The notes under the pieces are model-generated. The model was not told where the DNA came from. It saw only the letters and a list, made by a program, of their open reading frames with translations, and did no database searches. A program made the position numbers and the translations under genes. From Spirochaetia bacterium (lineage in GTDB: Bacteria > Spirochaetota > Spirochaetia > Treponematales > Treponemataceae), in the NCBI GenBank assembly GCA_900769985.1, contig CAAGIS010000115.1:24525-88524 (forward strand): a stretch of 64,000 bases of DNA, read 5' to 3'. This document shows, in pieces, positions 45,028 to 53,645 of the stretch (positions within the stretch are counted from its first letter, which is position 1; each line of letters starts with the position of its first letter).

Positions 45028-45991
45028 TTCAGAAAAAATTGCAGGCTGGGCAAAAGAAGATGAAGTTATAAAGACAAACATACCGATTTATCTGACACTT
45101 GGTATGTTGAAATTTGCACCGCGGTTTTTTTTGAATTTTATAACGCGATGTACAAGTGTATTTTTTTATCTGTTCAATAAGCGAGCAAAACAGGAATGTC
45201 TGAGGTTTCAGAACCAATTCTTAAAAGTTGCAGAAAATGGTGAATTGAAAAAGAACAATGTTTTTAGACAGATTTTGTCATTTGCAATTACATTTGTTGA
45301 AAAAATGGAATGTTGGGTAAAAAATGACTTTAAGGTAAAAATAGAGTTTCATGATGATGATGTAAACCAGTTGATAAACCAGTTGAATGCAGGGAAAGGC
45401 GCGTTTATTATTTGTTCACATCTTGGCAATTCTGAAATTTTAAGAAATCTTGCAAATCATAATAAAATTTACCTTAACCGGGAAATTCCGGTTTCTGTTT
45501 TAATGGATTTGAGTTCAACGCAAAATTTTACTAATACAATAGAAAAAATAAATCCGGGATTTTCAAAAAACATTGTTGACATAAACAATATTTCGCCTGC
45601 GACGATTGAAATTCTGCAGGAAACTATTGAAAAAGGCGGGCTTGTTGTAACTGCCGGTGACAGAATTTCTAAAAATGCGGATTCCAGATATTTGACGGCT
45701 TCTTTTTTGGGCAAAGATGCTCCCTGGTCTTATGGAGTGTATCTTCTTGCAATGCTTTTAAAAGCACCTGTGTACTTTATGTTTGGGATTCGTAATGGGG
45801 ATGTTTCGTTTAAGAGGAATTATAATTTTTATATAAAACGAAGTTCCGTTGATACAGACTGTTCACGTAAGGAACGTGAAACAAAAATCGAGGAACTTTG
45901 TTTAGAATTTGCAGGTGAACTTGAAAAACGATGTCTTGAAAATCCGTTCCAATGGTACAATTTTTATGACTTCTGGCAGTTCCCGAATTAA
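44996..45991 (+). CDS. LpxL/HtrB-like lysophospholipid acyltransferase
   Basis: 331 residues of the lauroyl/myristoyl acyltransferase family. The catalytic H-x4-E motif is CSHLGNSEIL (about 141-150), and a later GDRISKNADSRYL segment is family-typical. The start is a GTG inside the glycosyltransferase gene. It probably attaches the polyene-type acyl chain to a glycolipid carrier, as with the C-terminal half of ApeJ-like proteins, rather than to lipid A, because no lipid A gene adjoins. Inner-membrane associated. Confidence 0.85.
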   Translation: MKKIKTKQTNSSEKIAGWAKEDEVIKTNIPIYLTLGMLKFAPRFFLNFITRCTSVFFYLFNKRAKQECLRFQNQFLKVAENGELKKNNVFRQILSFAITFVEKMECWVKNDFKVKIEFHDDDVNQLINQLNAGKGAFIICSHLGNSEILRNLANHNKIYLNREIPVSVLMDLSSTQNFTNTIEKINPGFSKNIVDINNISPATIEILQETIEKGGLVVTAGDRISKNADSRYLTASFLGKDAPWSYGVYLLAMLLKAPVYFMFGIRNGDVSFKRNYNFYIKRSSVDTDCSRKERETKIEELCLEFAGELEKRCLENPFQWYNFYDFWQFPN

Positions 45992-46027
45992 TTGAAGAGT
46001 AATTGAATTTTATTTACGGAGGGATGT

Positions 46028-46669
46028 ATGAATGTAAAAAAAATTTTTGTCCTGCTATTTGTCGGAATATTCGTAAACTTGAATTTTTATGCGCAGGAAG
46101 GGAATATTGATTTTAAAAAGATCTGTGACGGGCTGGCAAAAAATAGATTAATCCGCGGTGATTTTGAATTGAGTCAGTATATAAAAAAGACAGGAAAAGA
46201 ATTAAAATCATCAGGCGTTTTTGTACTTAGTGCAGATGATGGAATTATCTGGTTTACAGAAAAACCTGTAAGCACTGTGATGGCAGTTACAAAAAATTAT
46301 ATGATTCAGGAAATCAACGGCAAAAAGCGTAAAATTGACGGTTCAAAAAATCCGACTTTTATGGAAACGGCAAAAGTAATTTCTGCGATGTTTACCGGAG
46401 ACTATGAAAAAATAACAGAAAGTTTTGACGTTCATTATAAAATTGAAAAACAGGACAATGTTTTTGTATGGAAAGCTGTGTTGACGCCAAAAGACAAAAC
46501 TCTGGCTTCGTATTTTAAAGCAGTTGAAATTTCAGGAACAAAATCAGGTGAAAATACTTTTTTAACTCGTTTTTCTCACATTCAGTTTAATGATGACATT
46601 ACGACATATAGATTGAAAAATCAGGTCGTAATTGATAATCTTACTGATAATGAAAGACAATATTTTTAA
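46028..46669 (+). CDS. LolA-family outer membrane carrier protein (ApeL-like)
   Basis: 213 residues with a signal peptide (about 1-22, ending NFYAQ) and a LolA-like half-barrel: KKTGKELKSSGVFVLSADDGIIWFTEKPVSTV is distinctive over several strands. LolA-like proteins carry lipoproteins or lipids across the periplasm. Here, between an acyltransferase and an MMPL exporter, it probably hands the glycosylated polyene lipid to the outer membrane. A GGAGGG ribosome binding site precedes the start. It overlaps the exporter gene. Confidence 0.85.
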   Translation: MNVKKIFVLLFVGIFVNLNFYAQEGNIDFKKICDGLAKNRLIRGDFELSQYIKKTGKELKSSGVFVLSADDGIIWFTEKPVSTVMAVTKNYMIQEINGKKRKIDGSKNPTFMETAKVISAMFTGDYEKITESFDVHYKIEKQDNVFVWKAVLTPKDKTLASYFKAVEISGTKSGENTFLTRFSHIQFNDDITTYRLKNQVVIDNLTDNERQYF

Positions 46670-49034
46670 AAACAAAACGTTTACGTCTTTGTGGATTGCA
46701 GTTCATGGTTTTATTTTTATAACTTTAGCAGTTTTATTTTTTTGCGGAACAAAATTTAAAATAAATACAAATCCATTTGACATTCTTCCAAAAACTAATG
46801 CGAGCCGCGAAGTAAGCAAGGCGGACAATTTAATAAACAGCAAAACCGGGAGAATGTTCATAGTTCTTGTCAAAGACAGGAATTTTGAACTTGCAAAAAA
46901 GAGCGCATCAAATTTATATAATCTTTTGAATTTACCGGAAAATAAAAAGACTTTTGAAAAAATAGATTTTTTCGTTGATAAAAACGTAATGACAGAAATT
47001 ACGGATTTTTATTACAAAAACAGATTTAACTTGCTTGATTCAAAGACAGTAGAAAATCTTAAAACAGACAGCGGAATAATCGATTTTATAGAAGAATCTT
47101 TATTGAATATTTACAGCGGGCTTACACCGAAAGAAAATATTGAAGAAGATCCGTTTGCGCTAGGTGAATACGGATTGTCAAACGCACTTGGAAAAATTCT
47201 TGATACAGGAACTTCGATGAGCGTGCATGACGGAGTTTTATGCGCTTTTGATGATGATGCCTGCTATGTAATGCTTCGCGGAATTTTGACGGCGGATGGC
47301 TCTTCTATAACAAATAAATCAAGCGGTGTAAAAAAAATTTATGAATACGCTGAATCTGTAAAAAGCGGTTTGAAAAATCTTGAAAGTGAAAAAAATTCTG
47401 AAATTGAATTTATTTATTCGGGAGTGCCGTTCCACAGTTATGAAAGCTCGTCAAAGGCGCAGTCAGAGATTACGGTAATTTCTACTGTTTCAATGATTCT
47501 GGTGATTTTGCTGTGCTTTTTTGTTTTTAGGAATTTGCTGCCGGTGGGTTTTTCTGTCGGGGCAATTTTAATTTCTGTTTTGTTTGCATTATCAAGTGTC
47601 CTTGTTGTTTTTAAAGAAATTCATATTTTAACGTTTGTTTTTGGAACGACTTTAATCGGAACTTGTCTTGATTACAGCGTTCACTTTTTTGTCAGATGGA
47701 AAGGTGATACGGAGTTAAAATCTGGAATTGAAATCAGGAAAAAATTGTTAAAAGGACTTACGCTTTCGCTTGGTTCAACAGAAATTTGTTATCTGCTTTT
47801 ATTTTTTGCACCATTTGCTTTGTTGAAGCAAGTTGCAGTTTTTTCGTTTACGGGAATTTTAAGTTCATATTTGACAGTGATTTGCCTTTATCCGCTTTTA
47901 AAAGTGCCGGAAAAAAACAGGCAAATTAAATTTTTGCAGAATAGACAGAGTGGTCTGATTAAAGAAAATGTCAGAAGAACAGTTTTTGCATTTTTTGTTG
48001 TCGCAATTGGAGTTACAGCTGTCATTTTTTACAAAAACGTCAAAGTTGAAAATGATTTGAAATCTTTTTATTCGATGAAAGGGGAACTGCTTGAAAGCGA
48101 GATTACTGCAAACAGAATTTTAAATTCCGGTTCAAGCGGTTGGTACTTTATTGTAAAGGGGCAGACAAAAGACGAGCTTTTGGAAAATGAATTCAATTTT
48201 TGTAAAAAACTTGATGATTATATTAGTGATTGCAAAGACAGGGAAATGACGTACAATTCCGTTACGAAATTCGTTCCGCCAAAAAGCGAGCAAAAAAAAT
48301 CATATAATGCAGTCAAAAATCTTTTGCAATATGCAGAAGACCAGTTTTTACTTTTAGGCTATGATTCAAAAGAAGCAAAAATACTGGCGCAGAATTTTAA
48401 GACAGAATATGATGAAAAAAACGGCAGTTTTTTAGATTTTGAAACTGATACTCCTGAATTTATAAAAAGTGCAGTTTCAAGTTTATGGGTTGGCGAAGTT
48501 GACTCTGAATGGTTTAGCATTGTAATGCCGATGCATTTTAAAGATTCAGAGTTTTGCAAAAACCTTACTTTAGAAGACGATAACGTATTTTTTATGAACA
48601 AGATGAGTGATGTCAGCAACGAACTGAATGTTTTGACTCGGCTGATTCTTGTATTTTTAGTTATGGCATTTGTCGTAATGGCAGCTGTCTTGAAAATATT
48701 TTATAAATGGAAAGAAGTTTTAAAAATAATTTTAATACCACTGATAACTGTTTTTACCTGCATTACGCTGTTGACGGCATTCAAAATTCCGCTTGGATTT
48801 TTTAGTGTAACGGGAATTATTCTGGTATTTGGACTGAGCATTGATTATATAATTTATGCTGTTGAAAATTCTGAAAGATTGAATACGCTGGCAATTTTTC
48901 TTTCGTTTGTTTCGAGTGCGCTTTCGTTTGGAGCACTGGCGCTGAGTTCTTTTGCGCCTGTATTTATGTTTGGTTTTACAGTGTCTGTCGGTTTGACGAC
49001 GGCATTTTTGTGTACGATGCTGGTAAAAAAATAA
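46650..49034 (+). CDS. MMPL/RND-family lipid exporter (ApeM-like)
   Basis: About 794 residues with the RND-type layout repeated twice: one helix, a periplasmic domain and a group of membrane helices, then again. Examples are VHGFIFITLAVLFFCGTKF near the start, GTTLIGTCLDYSVHFFVRWK (about 340-360) and GIILVFGLSIDYIIYAVENSE (about 730-750), the last two with the internal Asp-Tyr of the family. It exports lipids or pigments. It starts inside lolA; the ATG at 46650 is preferred over the TTG at 46632. It closes the polyene-like cluster. Confidence 0.87.
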   Translation: MKDNIFKNKTFTSLWIAVHGFIFITLAVLFFCGTKFKINTNPFDILPKTNASREVSKADNLINSKTGRMFIVLVKDRNFELAKKSASNLYNLLNLPENKKTFEKIDFFVDKNVMTEITDFYYKNRFNLLDSKTVENLKTDSGIIDFIEESLLNIYSGLTPKENIEEDPFALGEYGLSNALGKILDTGTSMSVHDGVLCAFDDDACYVMLRGILTADGSSITNKSSGVKKIYEYAESVKSGLKNLESEKNSEIEFIYSGVPFHSYESSSKAQSEITVISTVSMILVILLCFFVFRNLLPVGFSVGAILISVLFALSSVLVVFKEIHILTFVFGTTLIGTCLDYSVHFFVRWKGDTELKSGIEIRKKLLKGLTLSLGSTEICYLLLFFAPFALLKQVAVFSFTGILSSYLTVICLYPLLKVPEKNRQIKFLQNRQSGLIKENVRRTVFAFFVVAIGVTAVIFYKNVKVENDLKSFYSMKGELLESEITANRILNSGSSGWYFIVKGQTKDELLENEFNFCKKLDDYISDCKDREMTYNSVTKFVPPKSEQKKSYNAVKNLLQYAEDQFLLLGYDSKEAKILAQNFKTEYDEKNGSFLDFETDTPEFIKSAVSSLWVGEVDSEWFSIVMPMHFKDSEFCKNLTLEDDNVFFMNKMSDVSNELNVLTRLILVFLVMAFVVMAAVLKIFYKWKEVLKIILIPLITVFTCITLLTAFKIPLGFFSVTGIILVFGLSIDYIIYAVENSERLNTLAIFLSFVSSALSFGALALSSFAPVFMFGFTVSVGLTTAFLCTMLVKK

Positions 49035-49099
49035 GAATCTGCGATTTTCGTATCGCGCTAAACAGATGTCTGTCTGACATTTTGAATTAACTCGTGCAC

Positions 49100-49128
49100 T
49101 TTACCATTTTTTGTACTTTTTATATAAT
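49100..49128 (+). promoter_or_regulatory. Promoter next to the start of the 49.1 kb gene
   Basis: -35 TTTACC (49100-49105), 17-bp spacer and perfect -10 TATAAT (49123-49128). The ATG follows 6 nt later, so a leaderless message is predicted. Confidence 0.6.
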
Positions 49129-49134
49129 ATTTAT

Positions 49135-50727
49135 ATGTCACTGTTTCAGGTCATTACGGATTTTTTTGACAGTTTATTCCGCAGCTCATCGCCTGAGGTT
49201 CAAAAGAGATTGAAGTTGAAGAAAATTGATTCTGAGTTGAAATCTCTTCCGAATGGAATTTATCGTAATGGATTAATTCAGCCTAACTTTGCAGAAACTT
49301 TAAGAGTTCTTTATATAAATACACAGCCGATTTTAAAAATCCTTGAAAACACGATTGCAGGACCTGACATTAAGCGAAATACTCGTTTTGAATTTCAACT
49401 GATAGTTTCCTGTTACAGCGAAGAAAGTCAGAAAAAGCTTAAAAGCCTTGAATTTGACGAGAGAAAGCAGGAAGCGCTTGTTGCTGATTTGGAAAACTCT
49501 CCGATTTCCCGGGTTTTTGAAGAACAACACCGCCGGCTTGAAAAACTTGTTCATGAACTTAATTCAAAAGAATTTATGAAAATGGATCAGGTTTTTGTAA
49601 AATTGAAGCAATTGACAGAACTTTGCAAATTTAATTTTGTAACGCCTTTAAAAACGTTTGACCCGCACTTCAATCAGAATGAACCAAATTCATCAAAGAA
49701 TTTTTCTGCAGTAGCGCCAGTTGCGCTGGAAAATGTTTTTCTGGATTTGTATTATATCATTTCTGATTTTCAGATGACAATGTCTGTTGCAAATGCTATT
49801 ATTGCACTGGCACAAATTATGAATATCGATTCAATGACTTCTGAAAGACAAAAATCTATTGTCAATAATTTAAAAAAGATTGAATTTGTGTGCCGGAAAA
49901 TTTTAAATGGAGAAATCTTAAAAAAACTTATTCTTATTGCAAAGCAGAATCCTGATTTTGAACCAAAGGCAACTTCTTATTCAGCAGATACGCGGCAGAA
50001 ATTTGCAAGTTACATTCAGGAACAGTATGTTTCTGATGAAGCCAGAATCAAACGCGAAATAAAAGATGATAAAATCAAGACTGAACTTGAATCTCTTTTT
50101 GAAAACCGTCAGCTGCTTCCGTTGACAGGTTATAATGAAACTATGAATGAGCTGCTTTTGCAAAATTCGCCTGTTTCGTTTACCTGGATGATGCCGATGC
50201 AGATTTTAAAGACATTTTATGCCGTTTATTATCCAGATACTTTAAAAGCATTGTTAAATGATATTGTAATCGAAGGTTTTTTTAATAATCCGTCGTATAA
50301 AACTCAGTTTTCACAGAAAGTTTTTACTGTAAACGAAGTTGGCGAAAAAATCAGTTCTTTTGAAACTTCTTTTGAAAATAAAGGTTCTAATAATGAATCA
50401 TTGTTACGCAGTTACATAAGGGACAGCCACAAGGATTCAGATTTTACTAAGAAATTAATATCTTTAGTCGATAATATTAATGCGGAAGCAAAGGATATTA
50501 TTCAAAAGCAGGTCAGTGCTCTTTACAGTTTATATGTAGAACTCGGTGATTTGCTGCAGGATGCTAAAAAGCCTTCTTGCGAAATTGTTTCTAACTTGAA
50601 AGTTCTTATGATATCTTCAAGAAACAGAGATAACACGGATTTTTTGGAAAACACTTATGATAAGTGGAAAGCCTTTTTTGAAATTATGAGGAATTATGCT
50701 ATAATAACTGTAGCAGAAAAAAAGTGA
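49135..50727 (+). CDS. Large spirochaete-type hypothetical protein (DUF5312-like)
   Basis: 530 residues, soluble and mostly helical with no signal peptide. It begins MSLFQVITDFFDSLFRS. It resembles a treponemal family of unknown function that I would place near DUF5312, but this is from memory and unconfirmed. The ATG at 49135 is chosen over an upstream TTG because the promoter -10 box ends 6 nt before it. It precedes a diguanylate cyclase by 1 bp and is probably co-transcribed with it. Confidence 0.65.
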   Translation: MSLFQVITDFFDSLFRSSSPEVQKRLKLKKIDSELKSLPNGIYRNGLIQPNFAETLRVLYINTQPILKILENTIAGPDIKRNTRFEFQLIVSCYSEESQKKLKSLEFDERKQEALVADLENSPISRVFEEQHRRLEKLVHELNSKEFMKMDQVFVKLKQLTELCKFNFVTPLKTFDPHFNQNEPNSSKNFSAVAPVALENVFLDLYYIISDFQMTMSVANAIIALAQIMNIDSMTSERQKSIVNNLKKIEFVCRKILNGEILKKLILIAKQNPDFEPKATSYSADTRQKFASYIQEQYVSDEARIKREIKDDKIKTELESLFENRQLLPLTGYNETMNELLLQNSPVSFTWMMPMQILKTFYAVYYPDTLKALLNDIVIEGFFNNPSYKTQFSQKVFTVNEVGEKISSFETSFENKGSNNESLLRSYIRDSHKDSDFTKKLISLVDNINAEAKDIIQKQVSALYSLYVELGDLLQDAKKPSCEIVSNLKVLMISSRNRDNTDFLENTYDKWKAFFEIMRNYAIITVAEKK

Positions 50728-50728
50728 G

Positions 50729-51865
50729 ATGAGTGAAAATAATGATTTAATTCAGAACATTATGAGTACTTCCCTGATTTCGTCTGATTCAATGCATGAT
50801 GCAGTTGAGATGTATGAAAAACGGATTTATGACCTCCAGCAGTTACTTGAAATTTCGCGTTCATTATGTTCCACCCTTGAATATACTACTTTGATAGAGT
50901 CAATTTTATATACCTGTATGTGTCAGATGCACGTAAGTGGTGCAGGAATTTTTGTTCTTGATGATTTTGATTCTAATGCCTTTAATCTTTCAAATAATCA
51001 TACCGGCATAGATTTAGACCCGAGCATTAATTATTCCATTATGCTTGATAATCCTGTTTTAAAGCTTTTAAGTTCTGAAAATTCAACTACGACTATCGAG
51101 GCAATAAAAGAAGCTTTGGGAAACGATGTTGACATTAAGGAACTTGAATCTCTGCATCCGACACTGATTATTCCGTTATTCCATAAAAATCATATGAATG
51201 GAATTCTTGTTTTGGGTGAGCGGCTTGATTTGGGCGATGGAATTGAATATTCTGAATACGATAAAAGCCAGATTGTTGCTATTGCTTCTCTTGCAGCAGT
51301 TGCCATAAACAATGCATCTCTGCTTGAAAAATCAAGTACAGATATGATGACTCACCTGAAATTAAAATACTTTTTTTATAATGTGCTTACAGATAAACTT
51401 GATTTGGCAATAGAACAAAAGCAGCCGCTTGCTGTCTTGATGTTTGATATTGATTTTTTCAAGAAATTCAATGATACATGGGGTCATGCCTGCGGTGATT
51501 TTGTATTAAAATCTGTTGCAAAAATCATCAAGACAAATACGCGCGAATACGATGTTGCAAGCCGTTATGGCGGAGAAGAATTTACGGTAATGCTACCGAA
51601 TACTTCAAAAGAAGATGCAATGAGCGTTGCTGAAAGAATTAGAAAAGAAATTGAAAAAACAGATTTCTGTTATGAAAACCAGCATATGAATGTAACGATT
51701 TCTATTGGATGTGCTGTATATGATTCAGAAAAAAATCCGGTTTCAGTGCCGAAAGATTTAGTTGAACAGGCAGACAAAGCGCTGTATGCTTCAAAACGGA
51801 ACGGACGCAATATGGTATCTTTTGCGGATTCAGATGTAATCAATAATATAGAAATACCAAAATGA
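50729..51865 (+). CDS. GAF-GGDEF diguanylate cyclase
   Basis: 378 residues: a short helical N-terminus, a GAF domain (about 50-200) and a GGDEF domain (about 210-370). The active site is SRYGGEEF (about 292-299) and the product-inhibition I-site RxxD is present as REYD exactly five residues before it. The metal Asp is in MFDIDFFKKFND. It makes cyclic di-GMP and should be both active and feedback-limited. No membrane segment. The stop overlaps the rhomboid start (ATGA). A c-di-GMP phosphodiesterase-type protein lies 3.5 kb downstream. Confidence 0.93.
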   Translation: MSENNDLIQNIMSTSLISSDSMHDAVEMYEKRIYDLQQLLEISRSLCSTLEYTTLIESILYTCMCQMHVSGAGIFVLDDFDSNAFNLSNNHTGIDLDPSINYSIMLDNPVLKLLSSENSTTTIEAIKEALGNDVDIKELESLHPTLIIPLFHKNHMNGILVLGERLDLGDGIEYSEYDKSQIVAIASLAAVAINNASLLEKSSTDMMTHLKLKYFFYNVLTDKLDLAIEQKQPLAVLMFDIDFFKKFNDTWGHACGDFVLKSVAKIIKTNTREYDVASRYGGEEFTVMLPNTSKEDAMSVAERIRKEIEKTDFCYENQHMNVTISIGCAVYDSEKNPVSVPKDLVEQADKALYASKRNGRNMVSFADSDVINNIEIPK

Positions 51866-52500
51866 CAAATTTATTAAGAAAAAAATTCCGTTACAGATAT
51901 TTTAATGCTACGCTGATTCTCATATTAATAAATGTCGTAATGTTCATACTTTCGTTAATGATGCCAAAGCTTAAATATTTATTAAGTATGAATCCGGTTC
52001 TTGTCATAAGATACAAATGGGTATGGCAGTTTGTAACATGTATGTTTATGCATGCAAACATTCAGCATATATTTTTTAATATGCTTGGTCTTTTAATGTT
52101 TGGAATTCAAGTTGAAAAATCGCTTGGTTCAAAAGAATTCCTACTTTTGTATTTTGTCTGTGGAACTTTGGCAAACGTTTTTTCTTTTGTAGTTTATATG
52201 CTTAGCGGACAGTATAACGTTTTTCTGCTTGGTGCAAGCGGTGCTCTTTATTCTGTTTTATTTGCTTTTGCAGTAATTTTTCCGACAGTGAGGGTTTTTA
52301 TATTTGGAATACTTCCTGTACCTGGTCCTGTCCTGATTTTGTTATATACAGTTATTGAACTTGGAAGCCAGTTGTTTGGTTTGAGTGGCGGGGTTGCTCA
52401 CATGACGCATTTGTTTGGGTTTGCAGCAGCCTGGGCTTATTTTGTAATTCGTATAGGAGTTAACCCTATAAAAATATGGAAAAACGCATTGCGTCATTAA
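51862..52500 (+). CDS. Rhomboid-family intramembrane serine protease
   Basis: 212 residues with about six membrane helices. The catalytic Ser is in LGASGALYSVLFAF (about 130-143) and the His in HMTHLFGFAAA (about 176-186). An HANIQHIFFNMLGL segment is the usual helix-2 motif (about 63-76). It cuts single-span substrates within the membrane. It is translationally coupled to the preceding diguanylate cyclase and overlaps the next secreted gene by 25 bp, so it may act on one of the small secreted neighbours, but this is inference. Confidence 0.92.
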   Translation: MTNLLRKKFRYRYFNATLILILINVVMFILSLMMPKLKYLLSMNPVLVIRYKWVWQFVTCMFMHANIQHIFFNMLGLLMFGIQVEKSLGSKEFLLLYFVCGTLANVFSFVVYMLSGQYNVFLLGASGALYSVLFAFAVIFPTVRVFIFGILPVPGPVLILLYTVIELGSQLFGLSGGVAHMTHLFGFAAAWAYFVIRIGVNPIKIWKNALRH

Positions 52501-53144
52501 TTCTCTGTTTTTTTGCTTTTTCTTTTTTGCCTTTAGCACAGGAAAATTCTCAAGAAAAAATAAGGCTTTATATCTGGGCATTAAAAGATGCTTATCCGGG
52601 TATTAAAGAGGACAAGCCTTATGACCAGGCAAAAGCTCATTTAAAATCGCTGTCAGAATTTCTCTTATGCGGAATGACTTATGGTTGGAAATTTTCGTAT
52701 ACACCGAGTGACAAGCTCCGTAATGTAAGTGAATATTTTGAGTGTGAACCGCTGCATTCTTTTGAAAATGACAGGCAGAACATTGAATATGACGAAATCT
52801 TTATGCGCGAAGATAAAATTTTTTGCTGGGTGAATTTTGAGCGCACAAAGCAGATGATGTATTATTACAATCAGTTCAGTTCGATAAAAAATCCGCGTGT
52901 AATTGGAAGCGGCAAGGCAAAATTGTCAAAGGGTTTTGAAGGGTTGCAGGAGGCTGCGTTTAATTCAATTAAGGACGGCGTGCGCGAATATTATAGAAAG
53001 ATTATAAAAAACAAACCAAAAGAAATAACCGGAACAATCCTTATTAGAAAAGTTCCGGCAATTTATATAGATTCCGGGAACTATGTCGTTGAACTTGATT
53101 TTTTCTTACAAACTAGTAAAATAAAAGAATACAGTCAGTTTTAA
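52476..53144 (+). CDS. Secreted hypothetical protein
   Basis: 222 residues with a signal peptide (MEKRIASLILCFFAFSFLPLA, cleavage after about residue 22). The mature part is mixed alpha/beta, with LKSLSEFLLCGMTYGWKFSYTP (about 60-80) and YYRKIIKNKPKEITGTILIRK (about 160-185). I do not recognise a family; it is probably treponeme-specific. It overlaps the rhomboid gene by 25 bp and should reach the periplasm. Confidence 0.7.
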   Translation: MEKRIASLILCFFAFSFLPLAQENSQEKIRLYIWALKDAYPGIKEDKPYDQAKAHLKSLSEFLLCGMTYGWKFSYTPSDKLRNVSEYFECEPLHSFENDRQNIEYDEIFMREDKIFCWVNFERTKQMMYYYNQFSSIKNPRVIGSGKAKLSKGFEGLQEAAFNSIKDGVREYYRKIIKNKPKEITGTILIRKVPAIYIDSGNYVVELDFFLQTSKIKEYSQF

Positions 53145-53206
53145 TTCATATCAACTTGGAATATTTATAGAAATACTTTTTTAGTGTTTTTATCAGGAGG
53201 AAAATT

Positions 53207-53626
53207 ATGAAAAAAATCTTTGCAGTTTTAGCTTGTATGGCAAGTTTTTCTTTGTTCTATGCACAGGAAGCGAGTACAGACGAATTGCTGAATCCAAAAG
53301 ATCCGATGGACCGTACTGTTCAAGTAATCGTACCTGAAAACCAGCGCCTTACGACAAACCCGGAAACTGGCAAACAAAAACCGGCATCCGTAAAAATTGA
53401 ATATCTTGAAAATTATGACGAAGTTCATATTTATTATACTTGTCTTGACGTAGCTTTTGATAAAGGCGATGCAATGGTTACTATTGCAGATTGTCTTGAA
53501 GATTTTAGAATTGAACATGATTATGTAAAATATTCATATTTAAAAAGAGATAAAACAAGACATTACAAAGATGAACGCGGTATTAAAATGGGCGAAATGC
53601 TTTGTGTTGTAAAATTCTACCGTTAG
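53207..53626 (+). CDS. Small secreted hypothetical protein
   Basis: 139 residues with a signal peptide (MKKIFAVLACMASFSLFYAQ). A likely beta-rich mature domain contains IEYLENYDEVHIYYTCLDVAF (about 65-85) and a C-terminal MLCVVKFYR strand. Two Cys in the mature part (about residues 80 and 93) and one near the end could form a disulfide in the periplasm. AGGAGGAAA is a strong ribosome binding site. Function unknown. Located between the rhomboid-linked secreted protein and pheS. Confidence 0.7.
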   Translation: MKKIFAVLACMASFSLFYAQEASTDELLNPKDPMDRTVQVIVPENQRLTTNPETGKQKPASVKIEYLENYDEVHIYYTCLDVAFDKGDAMVTIADCLEDFRIEHDYVKYSYLKRDKTRHYKDERGIKMGEMLCVVKFYR

Positions 53627-53645
53627 TTTTGGAGTAAAATAAAAA

